Notes under the pieces: generated by a model
Told to the model about the DNA's origin: nothing
The model's database searches: none
The model's input: only the letters and a program-made list of their open reading frames with translations
Translations under genes and position numbers: made by a program
In this document: positions 1-8,446 of the stretch, piece by piece
Layout of the letters: each line of letters opens with the position of its first letter
Numbering within the stretch: the stretch's first letter is position 1
Assembly (NCBI GenBank): GCA_963760965.1
Contig: CAVXEW010000013.1
Location: forward strand, 620,001-684,000
Length of the DNA stretch: 64,000 nt
Direction: 5' to 3'
DNA from: Pararhizobium_B sp963760965
Lineage (GTDB): Bacteria; Pseudomonadota; Alphaproteobacteria; Rhizobiales; Rhizobiaceae

Positions 1-1293
1 CATGATCTTCTTGAAAGCGTCCGAATGATAGTTGAAGTAATAGTCGTCGCGGGCGTAGATGCCGATGTCCATCGGTTCGGTGTGCGAGACGATCGTAAGG
101 TCGTAGTCCTTGTTCTTGAAGACGCTCTGCAGCCACTGGGCCCATTCCACGTTGACGATCTTCGCGTCGATGCCGACCTTGCGGAGCTCGGCGGCGACGA
201 TCTCCCCGCCGCGCCGGGCATAGGACGGCGGCGGAAGCTTCAGCGTCGTCTTGAAGCCGTCGGGATAGCCGGCCTCCTTCAGAAGCTTCTTCGACAGGGC
301 GGGATCGTATTTCGACAGACCCGTCAGGTCGACATAGGCGGGCTGCTGGGGGGCGAAGTGCGAGCCGATCGGCGTGCCGTAGCCGTACATCGCACCGTCG
401 ATGACGGCCTTCCGGTCGATCGCATGGGCGACGGCCTCGCGCACCTTGATGTCGTTGAACGGCTTCTTGCCGTTGTTCATGGCGACGATGGTCTCGCCCT
501 CGGTCGAGCCGACGACGACCTTGAAGCGCGGATCGGCCTTGAACTGGTCGAGGTTTTCCGGCGCGGGGAAGTTCGGGAAGCAGTCGAGGTCACCGGACAT
601 CATGGCGGCGAAGGCGGCGGTCGGGTCGGAGATGAACTTGAACGTCACCTTGTCGATCTTGGGCTTTTTGCCCCAGTAGCCGGGATAGCTGACGAGCGTG
701 ACATGGTCTCCCTTCACCCATTCCTTGAACATGAAGGGGCCGGTGCCGACCGGATGCGTCGCGTTGTCCCTGGCGCTTTTCGGCGAGACGATCTCCGCGT
801 CTCCCCAGGCCATGTCGAAGAGGAACGAGCCGTTCGGCTTCTTCAGCGTCACCTTGACGGTCGCCGGATCGACGACGGCAACGTCCTTGATGTCGGCGAA
901 GAGCGCCTTCTGGGCGTTGGTCGAGTCCGGCGCCATCGCCCGGTCAAGCGAGAACTTGACGTCGTCGGCTGTCATCTTCGTGCCGTCCTGGAACGTCACG
1001 CCGGCATGCAGATGGAAGGTATAGGTGAGGCCGTCCTTCGAGATGTCCCAGGATTTTGCGAGGTCGGGCAGGATGGAGCCGTCCTCGGCGAACCGCGTCA
1101 GGCCCTCGAAGACGTTGGCGTAGGTGACCTCGTCGATCGCCGCGGCGGCACCGTCGGTGGGGTCGAGGTTCGGCGGCTCGAGCTGCATGCCGACATTGAC
1201 CGAATTGTCCTGAGGCCCGGCCAGGGCCGGCGTCGCGAGACCGGCAGAGGCGCCCAGCAGCGCAAGTGCCAGAATTTTCGTGATGTTCGTCAC
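1..1293 (-). CDS. ABC transporter substrate-binding protein, peptide family (SBP_bac_5), C-terminus cut by window edge
   Basis: Periplasmic binding protein for a peptide/opine-type ABC importer. The start is a GTG at 1293 preceded by GGAGAA; it opens a signal peptide (TNITKILALALLGASAG...TPALA, cleavage near residue 26). The mature part begins with the family's typical NVGMQLEPPNLDPTDGA and continues with VTYANVFEGLTRF, a GTGPFMFKEW block and the REAVAHAIDRKAVIDGAMYG block seen in DppA/OppA-like proteins. 431 codons are visible; the family is usually 500-530 residues, so the C-terminal lobe lies beyond base 1. It follows the M20 deacylase on the same strand with about 40 bases between them, so the two may be co-transcribed and act on the same N-acylated or peptide substrate. 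That pairing is an inference; the ligand is unknown. Confidence 0.9.
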   Translation of the reverse strand, partial: MTNITKILALALLGASAGLATPALAGPQDNSVNVGMQLEPPNLDPTDGAAAAIDEVTYANVFEGLTRFAEDGSILPDLAKSWDISKDGLTYTFHLHAGVTFQDGTKMTADDVKFSLDRAMAPDSTNAQKALFADIKDVAVVDPATVKVTLKKPNGSFLFDMAWGDAEIVSPKSARDNATHPVGTGPFMFKEWVKGDHVTLVSYPGYWGKKPKIDKVTFKFISDPTAAFAAMMSGDLDCFPNFPAPENLDQFKADPRFKVVVGSTEGETIVAMNNGKKPFNDIKVREAVAHAIDRKAVIDGAMYGYGTPIGSHFAPQQPAYVDLTGLSKYDPALSKKLLKEAGYPDGFKTTLKLPPPSYARRGGEIVAAELRKVGIDAKIVNVEWAQWLQSVFKNKDYDLTIVSHTEPMDIGIYARDDYYFNYHSDAFKKIM

Positions 1294-1332
1294 TTGGTTC
1301 TCCCCGAATGCATGACCGGCACGTCTATAGCC

Positions 1333-2640
1333 TCATGCAGGCGCGCTTGAAAGGTCGAATAGCGCGAGCGCCATGACCTTGGCCGCATCGATCATGTCGT
1401 CGATGCCCACATATTCGTCCGGCTGGTGGGCCAGGTCGAGAATGCCCGGTCCGTAGGCGATGCAGTCCTTCAGCCGGCCGATGCGGTCGATGTGCTTCTG
1501 GTCGTAGGTGCCGGGCGAAACGACATAGTCCGGCTGTTTCCGCAGGACGGTCTCGATCGCCTTCGACACGGAACGCACGACGGGCGCCTCGCGGTCCGTC
1601 ATCGTCGGGCTGACGTGCCACAGTTCCCTCAGGTCGTAGGTGAAGGTGGCTCGGCCGGCCTTCACCCTTTCCAGAAGCTCGACGACCTCGGCACGCACGC
1701 CCTCGGCCGTCTCCTCGATCAGGTAGCGACGGTCGACGATCATGCGGGCGGAATCCGGCACGCAGGCGGAAGGGAAGCCCGTGTAGCCTGTCTCGGGCTC
1801 CGCCTGGCCGCCGTGGAAGGAATTGATGTTCATGGTCGACTGGCGCGCGCCGTCGGGGACGACCGGCATGGCCGTGCGGCGGCTGGCAAGCGCGGGATAG
1901 AGGCTCTTCTCCATTTCCGTCATGACGGCGCCCATGTGCCTCACCGCGCAGTCCCCGAGAAACGGCATGGAGCCGTGGGCGATGCGGCCGTGGGTCTCGA
2001 TCTCCGCCCACCACACGCCGCGGTGACCGAGGCAGACGCGGTCCTTGTTGAGCGGCTCGGGGATGATGACGTGCTGGACGCGATCCGGATTGAACAAGCC
2101 TTTTTCGGCCAGATAGGCGACGCCGCCGTAGCCGCCGGTCTCCTCGTCCGCCGTGCCGGATATCTCGATCGCGCCGGAGAAGTCCGGGCAGGTCTCGATG
2201 AAGGCTTCGGCGGCGATGATGGAGGCGGCAAGCCCGCCTTTCATGTCGCAAGCCCCGCGGCCGTAGACCCTGCCATCGGCAACCGTGCCGGCAAAGGGAT
2301 CGAAGGTCCAGCCGTGGCCGACCTCGACGACGTCGGTGTGGGAATTGAAGTGGACGCAGGGTCCCCGGCGCGCGCCCTCCCTGCGGGCGACGACGTTCCA
2401 TCGCGGGTATCTGTCGCTGTCTCCCGGCGTGCCCTCGGCGCGCACGAGCCGGATCTCGAAGCCGTGCGCCTCGAGTCTCCGCCCGATGAATTCGCAGATC
2501 TCGAGATAACAGTCGCCGGGCGGGTTGAGCGTGGGGATGCGGATGAGATCCTGCGTCAGTACGACGAGGTCGTCGCGCGCGGCGTCGATGTGTTCGGCGA
2601 GCCTGCGGGCGGGGGCGGCGGCCTGTTCCATCTGTCGCAT
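1333..2640 (-). CDS. M20 family metallo-deacylase (ArgE/DapE-like)
   Basis: Zinc-dependent cytoplasmic amidohydrolase of the M20 peptidase family, 435 residues. The metal-binding and catalytic blocks are visible: HFNSHTDVV (first His and the DVV segment), GRGACDMKGG (bridging Asp), GTADEETGG (catalytic Glu pair) and a C-terminal SPGTYDQKHI with the last metal His. The start at 2640 (MRQMEQ) is chosen over an upstream one because it has AGGGAG at the right distance. The family removes acyl groups from amino acids (acetylornithine, succinyl-diaminopimelate, N-formyl or N-carbamoyl compounds). The sequence alone does not fix the substrate. Its neighbour is a peptide-type binding protein. A true ArgE or DapE housekeeping role is less likely in this catabolic setting. 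Confidence 0.85.
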   Translation of the reverse strand: MRQMEQAAAPARRLAEHIDAARDDLVVLTQDLIRIPTLNPPGDCYLEICEFIGRRLEAHGFEIRLVRAEGTPGDSDRYPRWNVVARREGARRGPCVHFNSHTDVVEVGHGWTFDPFAGTVADGRVYGRGACDMKGGLAASIIAAEAFIETCPDFSGAIEISGTADEETGGYGGVAYLAEKGLFNPDRVQHVIIPEPLNKDRVCLGHRGVWWAEIETHGRIAHGSMPFLGDCAVRHMGAVMTEMEKSLYPALASRRTAMPVVPDGARQSTMNINSFHGGQAEPETGYTGFPSACVPDSARMIVDRRYLIEETAEGVRAEVVELLERVKAGRATFTYDLRELWHVSPTMTDREAPVVRSVSKAIETVLRKQPDYVVSPGTYDQKHIDRIGRLKDCIAYGPGILDLAHQPDEYVGIDDMIDAAKVMALALFDLSSAPA

Positions 2641-2733
2641 ATCTCCCTGTCGTTCCCGGCACTTGCAGTCTCCGCCGGGACGACGCACTATCGCAATCCT
2701 GTGGAACTACGGTCCGTAAAACTACGGGATGGA

Positions 2734-3312
2734 ATGGACGTATCGGCAATGACGGCCGGCGAAAATGAGGCCGACCTCGAGACGATGGCTTTCGAATTCG
2801 CGCCTGTCGGGATCGTCCTGACGGAAGATCGCGTCATCCGGGCCTGCAACAGGAGCTTCGCGTCGCTGTTCGGCTACGAGAAGCAGGAATTGCTGGGCCG
2901 GTCGTTCCGCATGCTCTACGCCAGCCTCCAGGACTTCGAGCAGATCCGCGACGTCGGATTCGAGGCGCTGAAGGCCGGGCGTGCCTATTCGGGCGAACGG
3001 GTGATGCCGCGCCGCGACGGGTCGCTGTTCTGGTGCCGCTGCCGGGCGTTCGCCTTCCATCCGGAGGCGCCGCTGGAGCGGGCGATACTGACCTATGCCG
3101 ACCTCTCCGACGTCCGGCCGGTGATCTCGCTCACCGCGCGGGAGCGTCAGATCGTTCAGCATCTCGCGAAGGGGCTGACCAGCAAGGAAATCGGGCGTCA
3201 GCTCTCGATTTCCCCGCGCACCGTCGAGGAGCACCGGGCACGGCTTCTCGCCAAGTTCGACGTGCGAAACGCCGCCGAACTCCTGGCGAGGTTCGGCGGG
3301 GTCGGGGCGTGA
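2734..3312 (+). CDS. PAS-LuxR (GerE-type HTH) transcriptional regulator
   Basis: 192-residue regulator: an N-terminal PAS domain (about residues 18-125, with APVGIVLTEDRVI, RRDGSLFWCRC and YADLSDVRP) joined to a LuxR-type helix-turn-helix (about 130-188, LTARERQIVQHLAKGLTSKE and PRTVEEHRARLLAKF). There is no receiver domain, so the PAS domain is the presumed signal input; no heme or flavin residue can be assigned. It is divergent from the M20 deacylase gene (about 90 bases between starts) and may control it. It ends 12 bases from the convergent adenine deaminase gene. The ATG at 2749 (MTAGENE) is an alternative start. The effector is unknown. Confidence 0.8.
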   Translation: MDVSAMTAGENEADLETMAFEFAPVGIVLTEDRVIRACNRSFASLFGYEKQELLGRSFRMLYASLQDFEQIRDVGFEALKAGRAYSGERVMPRRDGSLFWCRCRAFAFHPEAPLERAILTYADLSDVRPVISLTARERQIVQHLAKGLTSKEIGRQLSISPRTVEEHRARLLAKFDVRNAAELLARFGGVGA

Positions 3313-3324
3313 ACCAGGCCGGCT

Positions 3325-5022
3325 TCAGTCGATCAGTTCGAAGCGGTCGACGTCGACCAGGCCGCGGTCGCTGATCTTCAGGTGCGGGATCACCGGCAGC
3401 GGCAGGAAGGCGAGCTGCAGGAACGGTTCCTCCAGCGTCACGCCGAGCGAACGCGCTGCCGTGCGCAACTCTGCGAGCGACCTGCGCACGGTGTCGTAGT
3501 CTTCGAGGCTCATGAGGCCGGCGATCGGCAGCGCGATCTCGGCGAGCACCTTCCCGTTCTCTACCACGACGAAGCCGCCCTGGAGTTCGCCGAGGCGGTT
3601 GACCGCGAAGGCCATGTCCTCGCCCGAGATTCCGATGACGCCGATGTTGTGGCTGTCGTGGCCGACCGTGCAGGCGATGGCGCCGCGCTTTAGGCCGAAG
3701 CCCTGAACGAAGCCGTTGCCGATGTTGCCGTTCTTGCCGTGGCGTTCGACAACGGCGACGCGGACGATGTCGTCGTCGAGGTCCGGCACCGTGTGGCCAT
3801 CCTCGACGGGCAGGGCGGCATTGCGATGCTCGGTGATGATCTTGCCGGGAAGGATGCCGATCACGGACGTTTCGTTGCCCTTGACCCCGGTCCTGAATGC
3901 GGCTGCCGTCACCGGTCGCGCCTTCACGCTCGACAGGCCGACGGGCTCGACCGGCCGGCGCGTGGCGAACAGGTCGTCGTCGACCTCGCGGCCGGCCGAG
4001 AATACCATCTCCGCGTGGCACCCTTCGAGGCTGTCGAGGACGACGAGATCGGCACGCCAGCCGGGGGCGACGAGGCCGCGATCGGCGAGGCCGAAGGCAC
4101 GTGCGCCGGAGATCGAGGCGGCGCGGTAGATCGCCAGCGGATCGACGCCGTTCCCGATCGCGTGGCGGATCATGTAGTCGAGGTGGCCGTGCTCGCCGAT
4201 GTCGAGCGGATTGCGGTCGTCGGTGCACAGCGCCAGGAAGGGCGAGTAGCGCTCGGTGATGACCGGAAGGAGGGCGTCCAGGTCCTTGGAGACGGATCCT
4301 TCCCGTACGAGAATGTGGCAGCCCTTCTTCAGCTTCTCGACGGCTTCCTCCGCGGTGGTCGTCTCGTGGTCCGTACGGATGCCGGCGGCGAGATAGCCGT
4401 TGAGCGGGAGGCCGCGCAGCAGCGGCGCATGGCCGTCGATGTGGCCGCCCTGGAACGCCTCCAGTTTCGCCATGCAGGTCGGGTCCTTCGCGAGGACGCC
4501 GGGGAAGTTCATGAACTCCGCGAGGCCGATCACCTTCTCGTGGTCGCGGAAGGGAAGCAGGTCGCCGATCTTCAGTTCCGCCCCGGAGGTCTCCAGATGC
4601 GTCGCGGGCACGCAACTCGAGAGCTGCACGCGTATGTCCATGATCGTCTCGCGGGCGGAGTCGAGGAAATAGCGGATGCCCTCGGCACCGAGCACGTTTG
4701 CGATCTCGTGCGGATCGCAGATTGCCGTGGTGACGCCGCGCGGGAGAACGCAGCGGTCGAATTCATGAGGCGTGACGAGCGAGGACTCGATGTGCAGGTG
4801 CGTGTCGATGAAGCCGGGCACGATCGTTCGTCCGGACACGTCGATCTCACGCCTGCCGGAATAGGAGCCGAGCGTGCCGACGATGCGGTCCTCGCAGATC
4901 GCGACATCTGTCTCGATCAGCTCGCCCGAGACGAGGTCGAAGACGCGGCCTCCCCGGAGAACGATGTCGGCCGGTTCGTTCCCGGCGCCCTGATCGATCA
5001 TGCGTTCCAGCCGGCTGGTCAT
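3325..5022 (-). CDS. ade: Adenine deaminase
   Basis: Converts adenine to hypoxanthine and ammonia; amidohydrolase superfamily, 565 residues, the usual length for bacterial Ade. Visible motifs are the metal-binding PGFIDTHLHIESSLVTP at the start of the barrel, GVTTAICDPHEIANV, the HIDGHAPLLRG block, CTDDRNPLDI and the C-terminal VGHDSHNIGVIG. The start at 5022 (MTSRLERMID) has GGGGAAAG upstream; a longer reading to 5094 lacks a ribosome site. It is the last gene after the ABC uptake genes on the same strand, separated from the binding-protein gene by two strong hairpins. Its position suggests that the transporter operon serves nucleobase salvage or catabolism, consistent with the pyrimidine degradation genes further along. 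Confidence 0.93.
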   Translation of the reverse strand: MTSRLERMIDQGAGNEPADIVLRGGRVFDLVSGELIETDVAICEDRIVGTLGSYSGRREIDVSGRTIVPGFIDTHLHIESSLVTPHEFDRCVLPRGVTTAICDPHEIANVLGAEGIRYFLDSARETIMDIRVQLSSCVPATHLETSGAELKIGDLLPFRDHEKVIGLAEFMNFPGVLAKDPTCMAKLEAFQGGHIDGHAPLLRGLPLNGYLAAGIRTDHETTTAEEAVEKLKKGCHILVREGSVSKDLDALLPVITERYSPFLALCTDDRNPLDIGEHGHLDYMIRHAIGNGVDPLAIYRAASISGARAFGLADRGLVAPGWRADLVVLDSLEGCHAEMVFSAGREVDDDLFATRRPVEPVGLSSVKARPVTAAAFRTGVKGNETSVIGILPGKIITEHRNAALPVEDGHTVPDLDDDIVRVAVVERHGKNGNIGNGFVQGFGLKRGAIACTVGHDSHNIGVIGISGEDMAFAVNRLGELQGGFVVVENGKVLAEIALPIAGLMSLEDYDTVRRSLAELRTAARSLGVTLEEPFLQLAFLPLPVIPHLKISDRGLVDVDRFELID

Positions 5023-5055
5023 CGGTCTTTCCCCGTCATGTGTCTCGATGCGAAT

Positions 5056-5117
5056 CTGGCCGGCATTGCTGCCGGCCAGAGAACAGGCGGTCAAGGGGGC
5101 GGCCGGGGGCCGGCCGC
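5056..5117. other. Two intercistronic stem-loops
   Basis: Two GC-rich inverted repeats lie between the binding-protein gene and ade. The first is CTGGCCGGCA (5056-5065) with TGCCGGCCAG (5070-5079) and a 4-base loop. The second is GCGGCCG (5099-5105) with CGGCCGC (5111-5117). Neither is followed by a T-run on the minus strand. They are more likely mRNA-stabilising or processing hairpins downstream of a highly expressed binding-protein gene than terminators. Confidence 0.6.
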
Positions 5118-5131
5118 TCCCTGAGTCGTTG

Positions 5132-6142
5132 TCAGAGCTTCGGCATATCCTTGATTTCGTCCGTGACCTTGTGGGTCCAGGCGTCCTTCGGCTCCTTCGT
5201 GATGGCGGCGTTCTCGGCGCCCTTGGCCGAGGAGAGCAGCGTGGCGACGGTCTCCTTGTAGTCCTGCGGGTCGAGCACGCCGTTGGAATCCTTCAGGAGC
5301 TTGTCGACTTCCTTCATCATGTACTGCTGGTGTTCCAGCGTCTGGGCGCCGGAGGAATCGTTGTCGATGACGATCTGGGCTGCCTCGTCCGGATGGTCCT
5401 CGGCATAGGCCCAGCCCTTCATCGACGCCTTGACGAAACGGGCCATCTTGTCGACGAACTTCTGGTCCTTGAGTTTGTCCTGCAGCACGTAGAGGCCGTC
5501 CTCCAGCATGCCGACGCCTTCATCGCGGTAGTTGAAGACGACGAGATCGCTCGGCTTGAAACCGGCGTCGAGGATCTGGCCGTACTCGTTGTACGTCATG
5601 GCCGAGATGCAGGCGGCCTGCTTCTGGACGAGCGGATCGACGTTGAAGCCCTGCTTCAGGACCTTGACGCCATCCTTGCCGCCGTTGGTCGGAATGCCGA
5701 GCTTGGCCATCCATGCGAAGAAGGGATATTCGTTGCCGTAGAACCAGACGCCGAGCGTATGGCCCTTGAAGTCGGCCGGCGACTTGATGCCCGAATCCTT
5801 GCGGCAGACGAGCAGGAGGCCCGAGTGCTTGAAGGGCTGGGCGATGTTGACGAGCGCGACGCCGCGCTCGCGCGCGGCCAGCGCTGCCGCCATCCAGTCG
5901 ACGATGACGTCGGCGCCGCCACCGGCGATCACCTGTTCGGGCGCGGTGTCCGGGCCGCCGGGCTTGATCGTGACGTCGAGGCCGGCGTCCTTGTAGTAGC
6001 CCTTGTCCTTGGCGACAAAATAGCCGGCGAACTGCGCCTGCGTGACCCATTTGAGCTGAAGCGTGACGGCATCGGCCGCGCTGGCGGCCCCTGCTGTCAG
6101 GCTCATTGCAAGCCCCAGCGACATTGCGAGCAGTTTTTTCAT
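5132..6142 (-). CDS. NMT1/THI5-like ABC transporter substrate-binding protein (probable nucleobase/pyrimidine uptake)
   Basis: Periplasmic binding protein, 336 residues, start ATG at 6142 with AGGAGAAC upstream. It has a signal peptide (MKKLLAMSLGLAMSLTAGAASA), then VTLQLKWVTQAQFAGYFVAK, typical of NMT1-domain proteins that bind hydroxymethylpyrimidine, riboflavin or related heterocycles. The mid-protein GVWFYGNEYPFFAWM and the late NYRDEGVGMLEDGLY blocks also fit that family. It is the last transporter gene of an operon (ATPase, small membrane protein, permease, permease, binding protein). Pyrimidine or purine bases are the likely cargo because the operon is flanked by adenine deaminase and dihydropyrimidinase; that assignment rests on context. 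Confidence 0.88.
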   Translation of the reverse strand: MKKLLAMSLGLAMSLTAGAASAADAVTLQLKWVTQAQFAGYFVAKDKGYYKDAGLDVTIKPGGPDTAPEQVIAGGGADVIVDWMAAALAARERGVALVNIAQPFKHSGLLLVCRKDSGIKSPADFKGHTLGVWFYGNEYPFFAWMAKLGIPTNGGKDGVKVLKQGFNVDPLVQKQAACISAMTYNEYGQILDAGFKPSDLVVFNYRDEGVGMLEDGLYVLQDKLKDQKFVDKMARFVKASMKGWAYAEDHPDEAAQIVIDNDSSGAQTLEHQQYMMKEVDKLLKDSNGVLDPQDYKETVATLLSSAKGAENAAITKEPKDAWTHKVTDEIKDMPKL

Positions 6143-6186
6143 TCCTGTTCTCCTCTGGTTAAGGGCTCCGACTCTCGTTCGTCCGG

Positions 6187-7047
6187 TCAACTCCGGTAGG
6201 ACGGATGCCAAAAGGTGACGGTGCGCTCGACGAGGGCGATCAGCCCGTAGAAGAGCGACCCGGCGAGGGCGGCGACGAAGATCTCCGCCCAGACGGTCGA
6301 GATGTTCATGCGCCCGACCTCGGCCGAGATGCGGAAGCCCATCCCGACGATGGGCGTGCCGAAGAACTCGGCCACGATCGCGCCAATCAGCGCCAGCGTC
6401 GAGTTGATCTTCAGGGCATTGAAGATGAACGGCATCGCGGCCGGCAGGCGCAGCTTGACGAGTGTCTGCCAGTAGCTCGACGCGTAGGTCTGCATCAGGT
6501 CTCGCTCCATGTGTCCAGTGGCGGCGAGGCCGGCGACCGTGTTCACCAGCATGGGGAAGAAGGTCATTATGACGACGACGGCGGCCTTGGACTGCCAGTC
6601 GAAGCCGAACCACATGACCATGATCGGCGCGACGCCGACGATCGGAAGGGCCGCGGCGAGATTGCCGATCGGCAACAGCCCGCGCCGCAGGAACGGCACG
6701 CGATCGGCGATGACGGCGACGACGAAGCCGGAACCGCAGCCGAGCACGAAGCCGGCAAGCACGGCCTTGAGGAAGGTCTGCTTGAAATCGGCCCAGAGCA
6801 TGGCCGTCGAGCCGACAATGCGCAGCCAGATGTCCGACGGAGCGGGCAGCAGGACCGGGGGAACGTTCAGGCCACGCGTGAAACCCTGCCAGAGCGCGAG
6901 CAGGGCCGCGCCAAAGAGCACGGGAACGGCAAGATCGATCGCCCGGGCCGCGGTACCGGATTTGGGCCGGATCTTCAGCAGCCAGACATTCAGCGCCCAG
7001 GCGGCGAGCCAGAAGACCAGGGCGGCTGCGAGGATGCCCGCCTTCAT
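6187..7047 (-). CDS. ABC transporter permease (BPD inner-membrane component)
   Basis: 286-residue inner-membrane permease with about six to seven hydrophobic segments. The EAA-type cytoplasmic loop is visible around residues 190-225 (LMQTYASSYWQTLVKLRLPA, AMPFIFNALKINSTLALIGA). It belongs to the SsuC/TauC/ThiX-like group. The ATG at 7047 overlaps the stop of the upstream permease as ATGA, so the two permeases are translationally coupled and probably form a heterodimer. The binding-protein gene follows 44 bases downstream. Confidence 0.9.
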   Translation of the reverse strand: MKAGILAAALVFWLAAWALNVWLLKIRPKSGTAARAIDLAVPVLFGAALLALWQGFTRGLNVPPVLLPAPSDIWLRIVGSTAMLWADFKQTFLKAVLAGFVLGCGSGFVVAVIADRVPFLRRGLLPIGNLAAALPIVGVAPIMVMWFGFDWQSKAAVVVIMTFFPMLVNTVAGLAATGHMERDLMQTYASSYWQTLVKLRLPAAMPFIFNALKINSTLALIGAIVAEFFGTPIVGMGFRISAEVGRMNISTVWAEIFVAALAGSLFYGLIALVERTVTFWHPSYRS

Positions 7048-7976
7048 GGTTGGACTCCCATGCGCCGGGTCACCAGCTTCCCGACGATGTCGATGACGAA
7101 GACGAGGAGCGCCGCGCAGGCGGATGCCATGATGAGCGCCGACCAGATCTGGACGGTTTGCCCGTAGTAGGAGCCGGCGAGAAGCCGGGCGCCGAGACCG
7201 GCGACGGCGCCGGTCGGCAGTTCCGCCACGATGGCGCCGACGAGCGAGATGGCCACGGCGACCTTCATGGATGTGAAGAGGAAAGGAACCGCGGACGGCC
7301 ACCGCAGCTTCCAGAAGACCTGCGCGCGGGAGGCGTTGTAGGTCCGCATCAGGTCCATGTGCATGACCTCGGGCGACCGCAGGCCCTTCACCATGCCGAC
7401 GGCGATGGGGAAGAAGGCGAGATACATGGAAATGAACGCCTTCGGCAGCAGACCCGTGATGTTGATGGAGTTCAGCACCACGATCACCATCGGCGCGATG
7501 GCGATGATCGGGATCGTCTGCGATGTGATGATCCACGGCATCAGCGACTTGTCCAGCGCCTTGGAGTGCACGATGCCGATCGCAAGGAGGATGCCGAGCG
7601 CCGTTCCCATGAGGAAGCCGAGCAGCGTCGAGGAGAGCGTGATGCCAGCGTGGTAGACGAGGCTGCGCTTGGAGGTGACATTCTGGTCGACGGTCGTCTT
7701 CCAGAGTTCCGCCGCCACCTGGTGCGGCGCCGGCAGTACGGGGCGCCGGGCCGTCATCGTCGCCTCGATCATCCCGGTGAAGCCGAGGGGATGCCCGACC
7801 CGCTGCGCCCTGTCGAGCTCGACCGGCGCATTGAGGATCACGGTGAAGAGATACCAGAGCACGAGGATCGCAATCAGCACCGTCGTGACCGGGAGCACGG
7901 AGGCAAACCGGCCGGAGCCGAACAGGCTCCCTCGCTTTTGAACGATGCCGCTGCCCGCGGCGGTCATGCTCGTCAT
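7044..7976 (-). CDS. ABC transporter permease (second subunit)
   Basis: 310-residue permease, the partner of the next gene. It has an unusually long N-terminal stretch: one membrane helix (residues about 28-48), then a roughly 70-residue periplasmic insertion (ending APHQVAAELWKTTVDQNV) before the conserved core. The EAA loop is seen in LMRTYNASRAQVFWKLRWPS followed by AVPFLFTSMKVAVAISLVGA. The start at 7976 has GGAGAAG upstream. Its ATG overlaps the stop of the small DMT-like gene (ATGA), and its stop overlaps the following permease start, giving a tight coupled block. Confidence 0.9.
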   Translation of the reverse strand: MTSMTAAGSGIVQKRGSLFGSGRFASVLPVTTVLIAILVLWYLFTVILNAPVELDRAQRVGHPLGFTGMIEATMTARRPVLPAPHQVAAELWKTTVDQNVTSKRSLVYHAGITLSSTLLGFLMGTALGILLAIGIVHSKALDKSLMPWIITSQTIPIIAIAPMVIVVLNSINITGLLPKAFISMYLAFFPIAVGMVKGLRSPEVMHMDLMRTYNASRAQVFWKLRWPSAVPFLFTSMKVAVAISLVGAIVAELPTGAVAGLGARLLAGSYYGQTVQIWSALIMASACAALLVFVIDIVGKLVTRRMGVQP

Positions 7977-8311
7977 GGGTGCTTCTCCGCTACGGGCCAG
8001 AGGACAAGGATCATGGCGACGATGCCGAGCGCCAGTCCGGCCAGTTGCAGGTGACCGGGCCGCTCGCCGAAAACCGTCATCGCGACCACGTTGACGAGAA
8101 CGAGCTGGCCGATCGCCGAAACCGAAATTGCGATGCCCATGCCGCTCTCGCGCATGAGCTTCAGCATCATCAGGTTGCCGACGGTGTAGAGCCCGAGAGC
8201 CAGAAGCAGCATCGGCCCGGCCGGATGCGACACGTAGCTGCGCGAGGCCGATGCCGCGGCGAGAAAGACGCCCATCGCGCCGAAGAGCCAAAGCGTCAGC
8301 GCCGGCCGCAT
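7973..8311 (-). CDS. Small four-helix membrane protein, DMT/EamA- or SMR-like
   Basis: 112-residue protein made almost entirely of four hydrophobic segments (LTLWLFGAMGVFLAAASAS; LLLALGLYTVGNLMML; GIAISVSAIGQLVLVNVVAM; LQLAGLALGIVAMILVLWPV). The pattern matches half-size drug/metabolite transporters. The ATG at 8311 has AGGAGAC at good distance; its stop overlaps the permease start (ATGA). A half-size DMT protein inside an ABC importer operon is unusual. It could be an independent efflux/uptake dimer or an accessory membrane subunit. Function unknown. Confidence 0.75.
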   Translation of the reverse strand: MRPALTLWLFGAMGVFLAAASASRSYVSHPAGPMLLLALGLYTVGNLMMLKLMRESGMGIAISVSAIGQLVLVNVVAMTVFGERPGHLQLAGLALGIVAMILVLWPVAEKHP

Positions 8312-8446
8312 CGGTGGTCTCCTGCAAGGGGAAGGGGCCCTGCCGCCGGCGCGTCGCTTGGCGCGCGTCGCTTTTCGCCCTGCGGTTCGGTCCGGCCTGC
8401 ACAGGCTGCCGGGGCGCACTTCACGGGCGGCGGGATCGCGCTCGGC

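Noticed and set aside
1426..2733. Upstream extension of the PAS-LuxR gene to 1426
   Set aside because: The extension overlaps the whole M20 gene antisense and has no domain; the PAS domain fits a start at 2734 or 2749.
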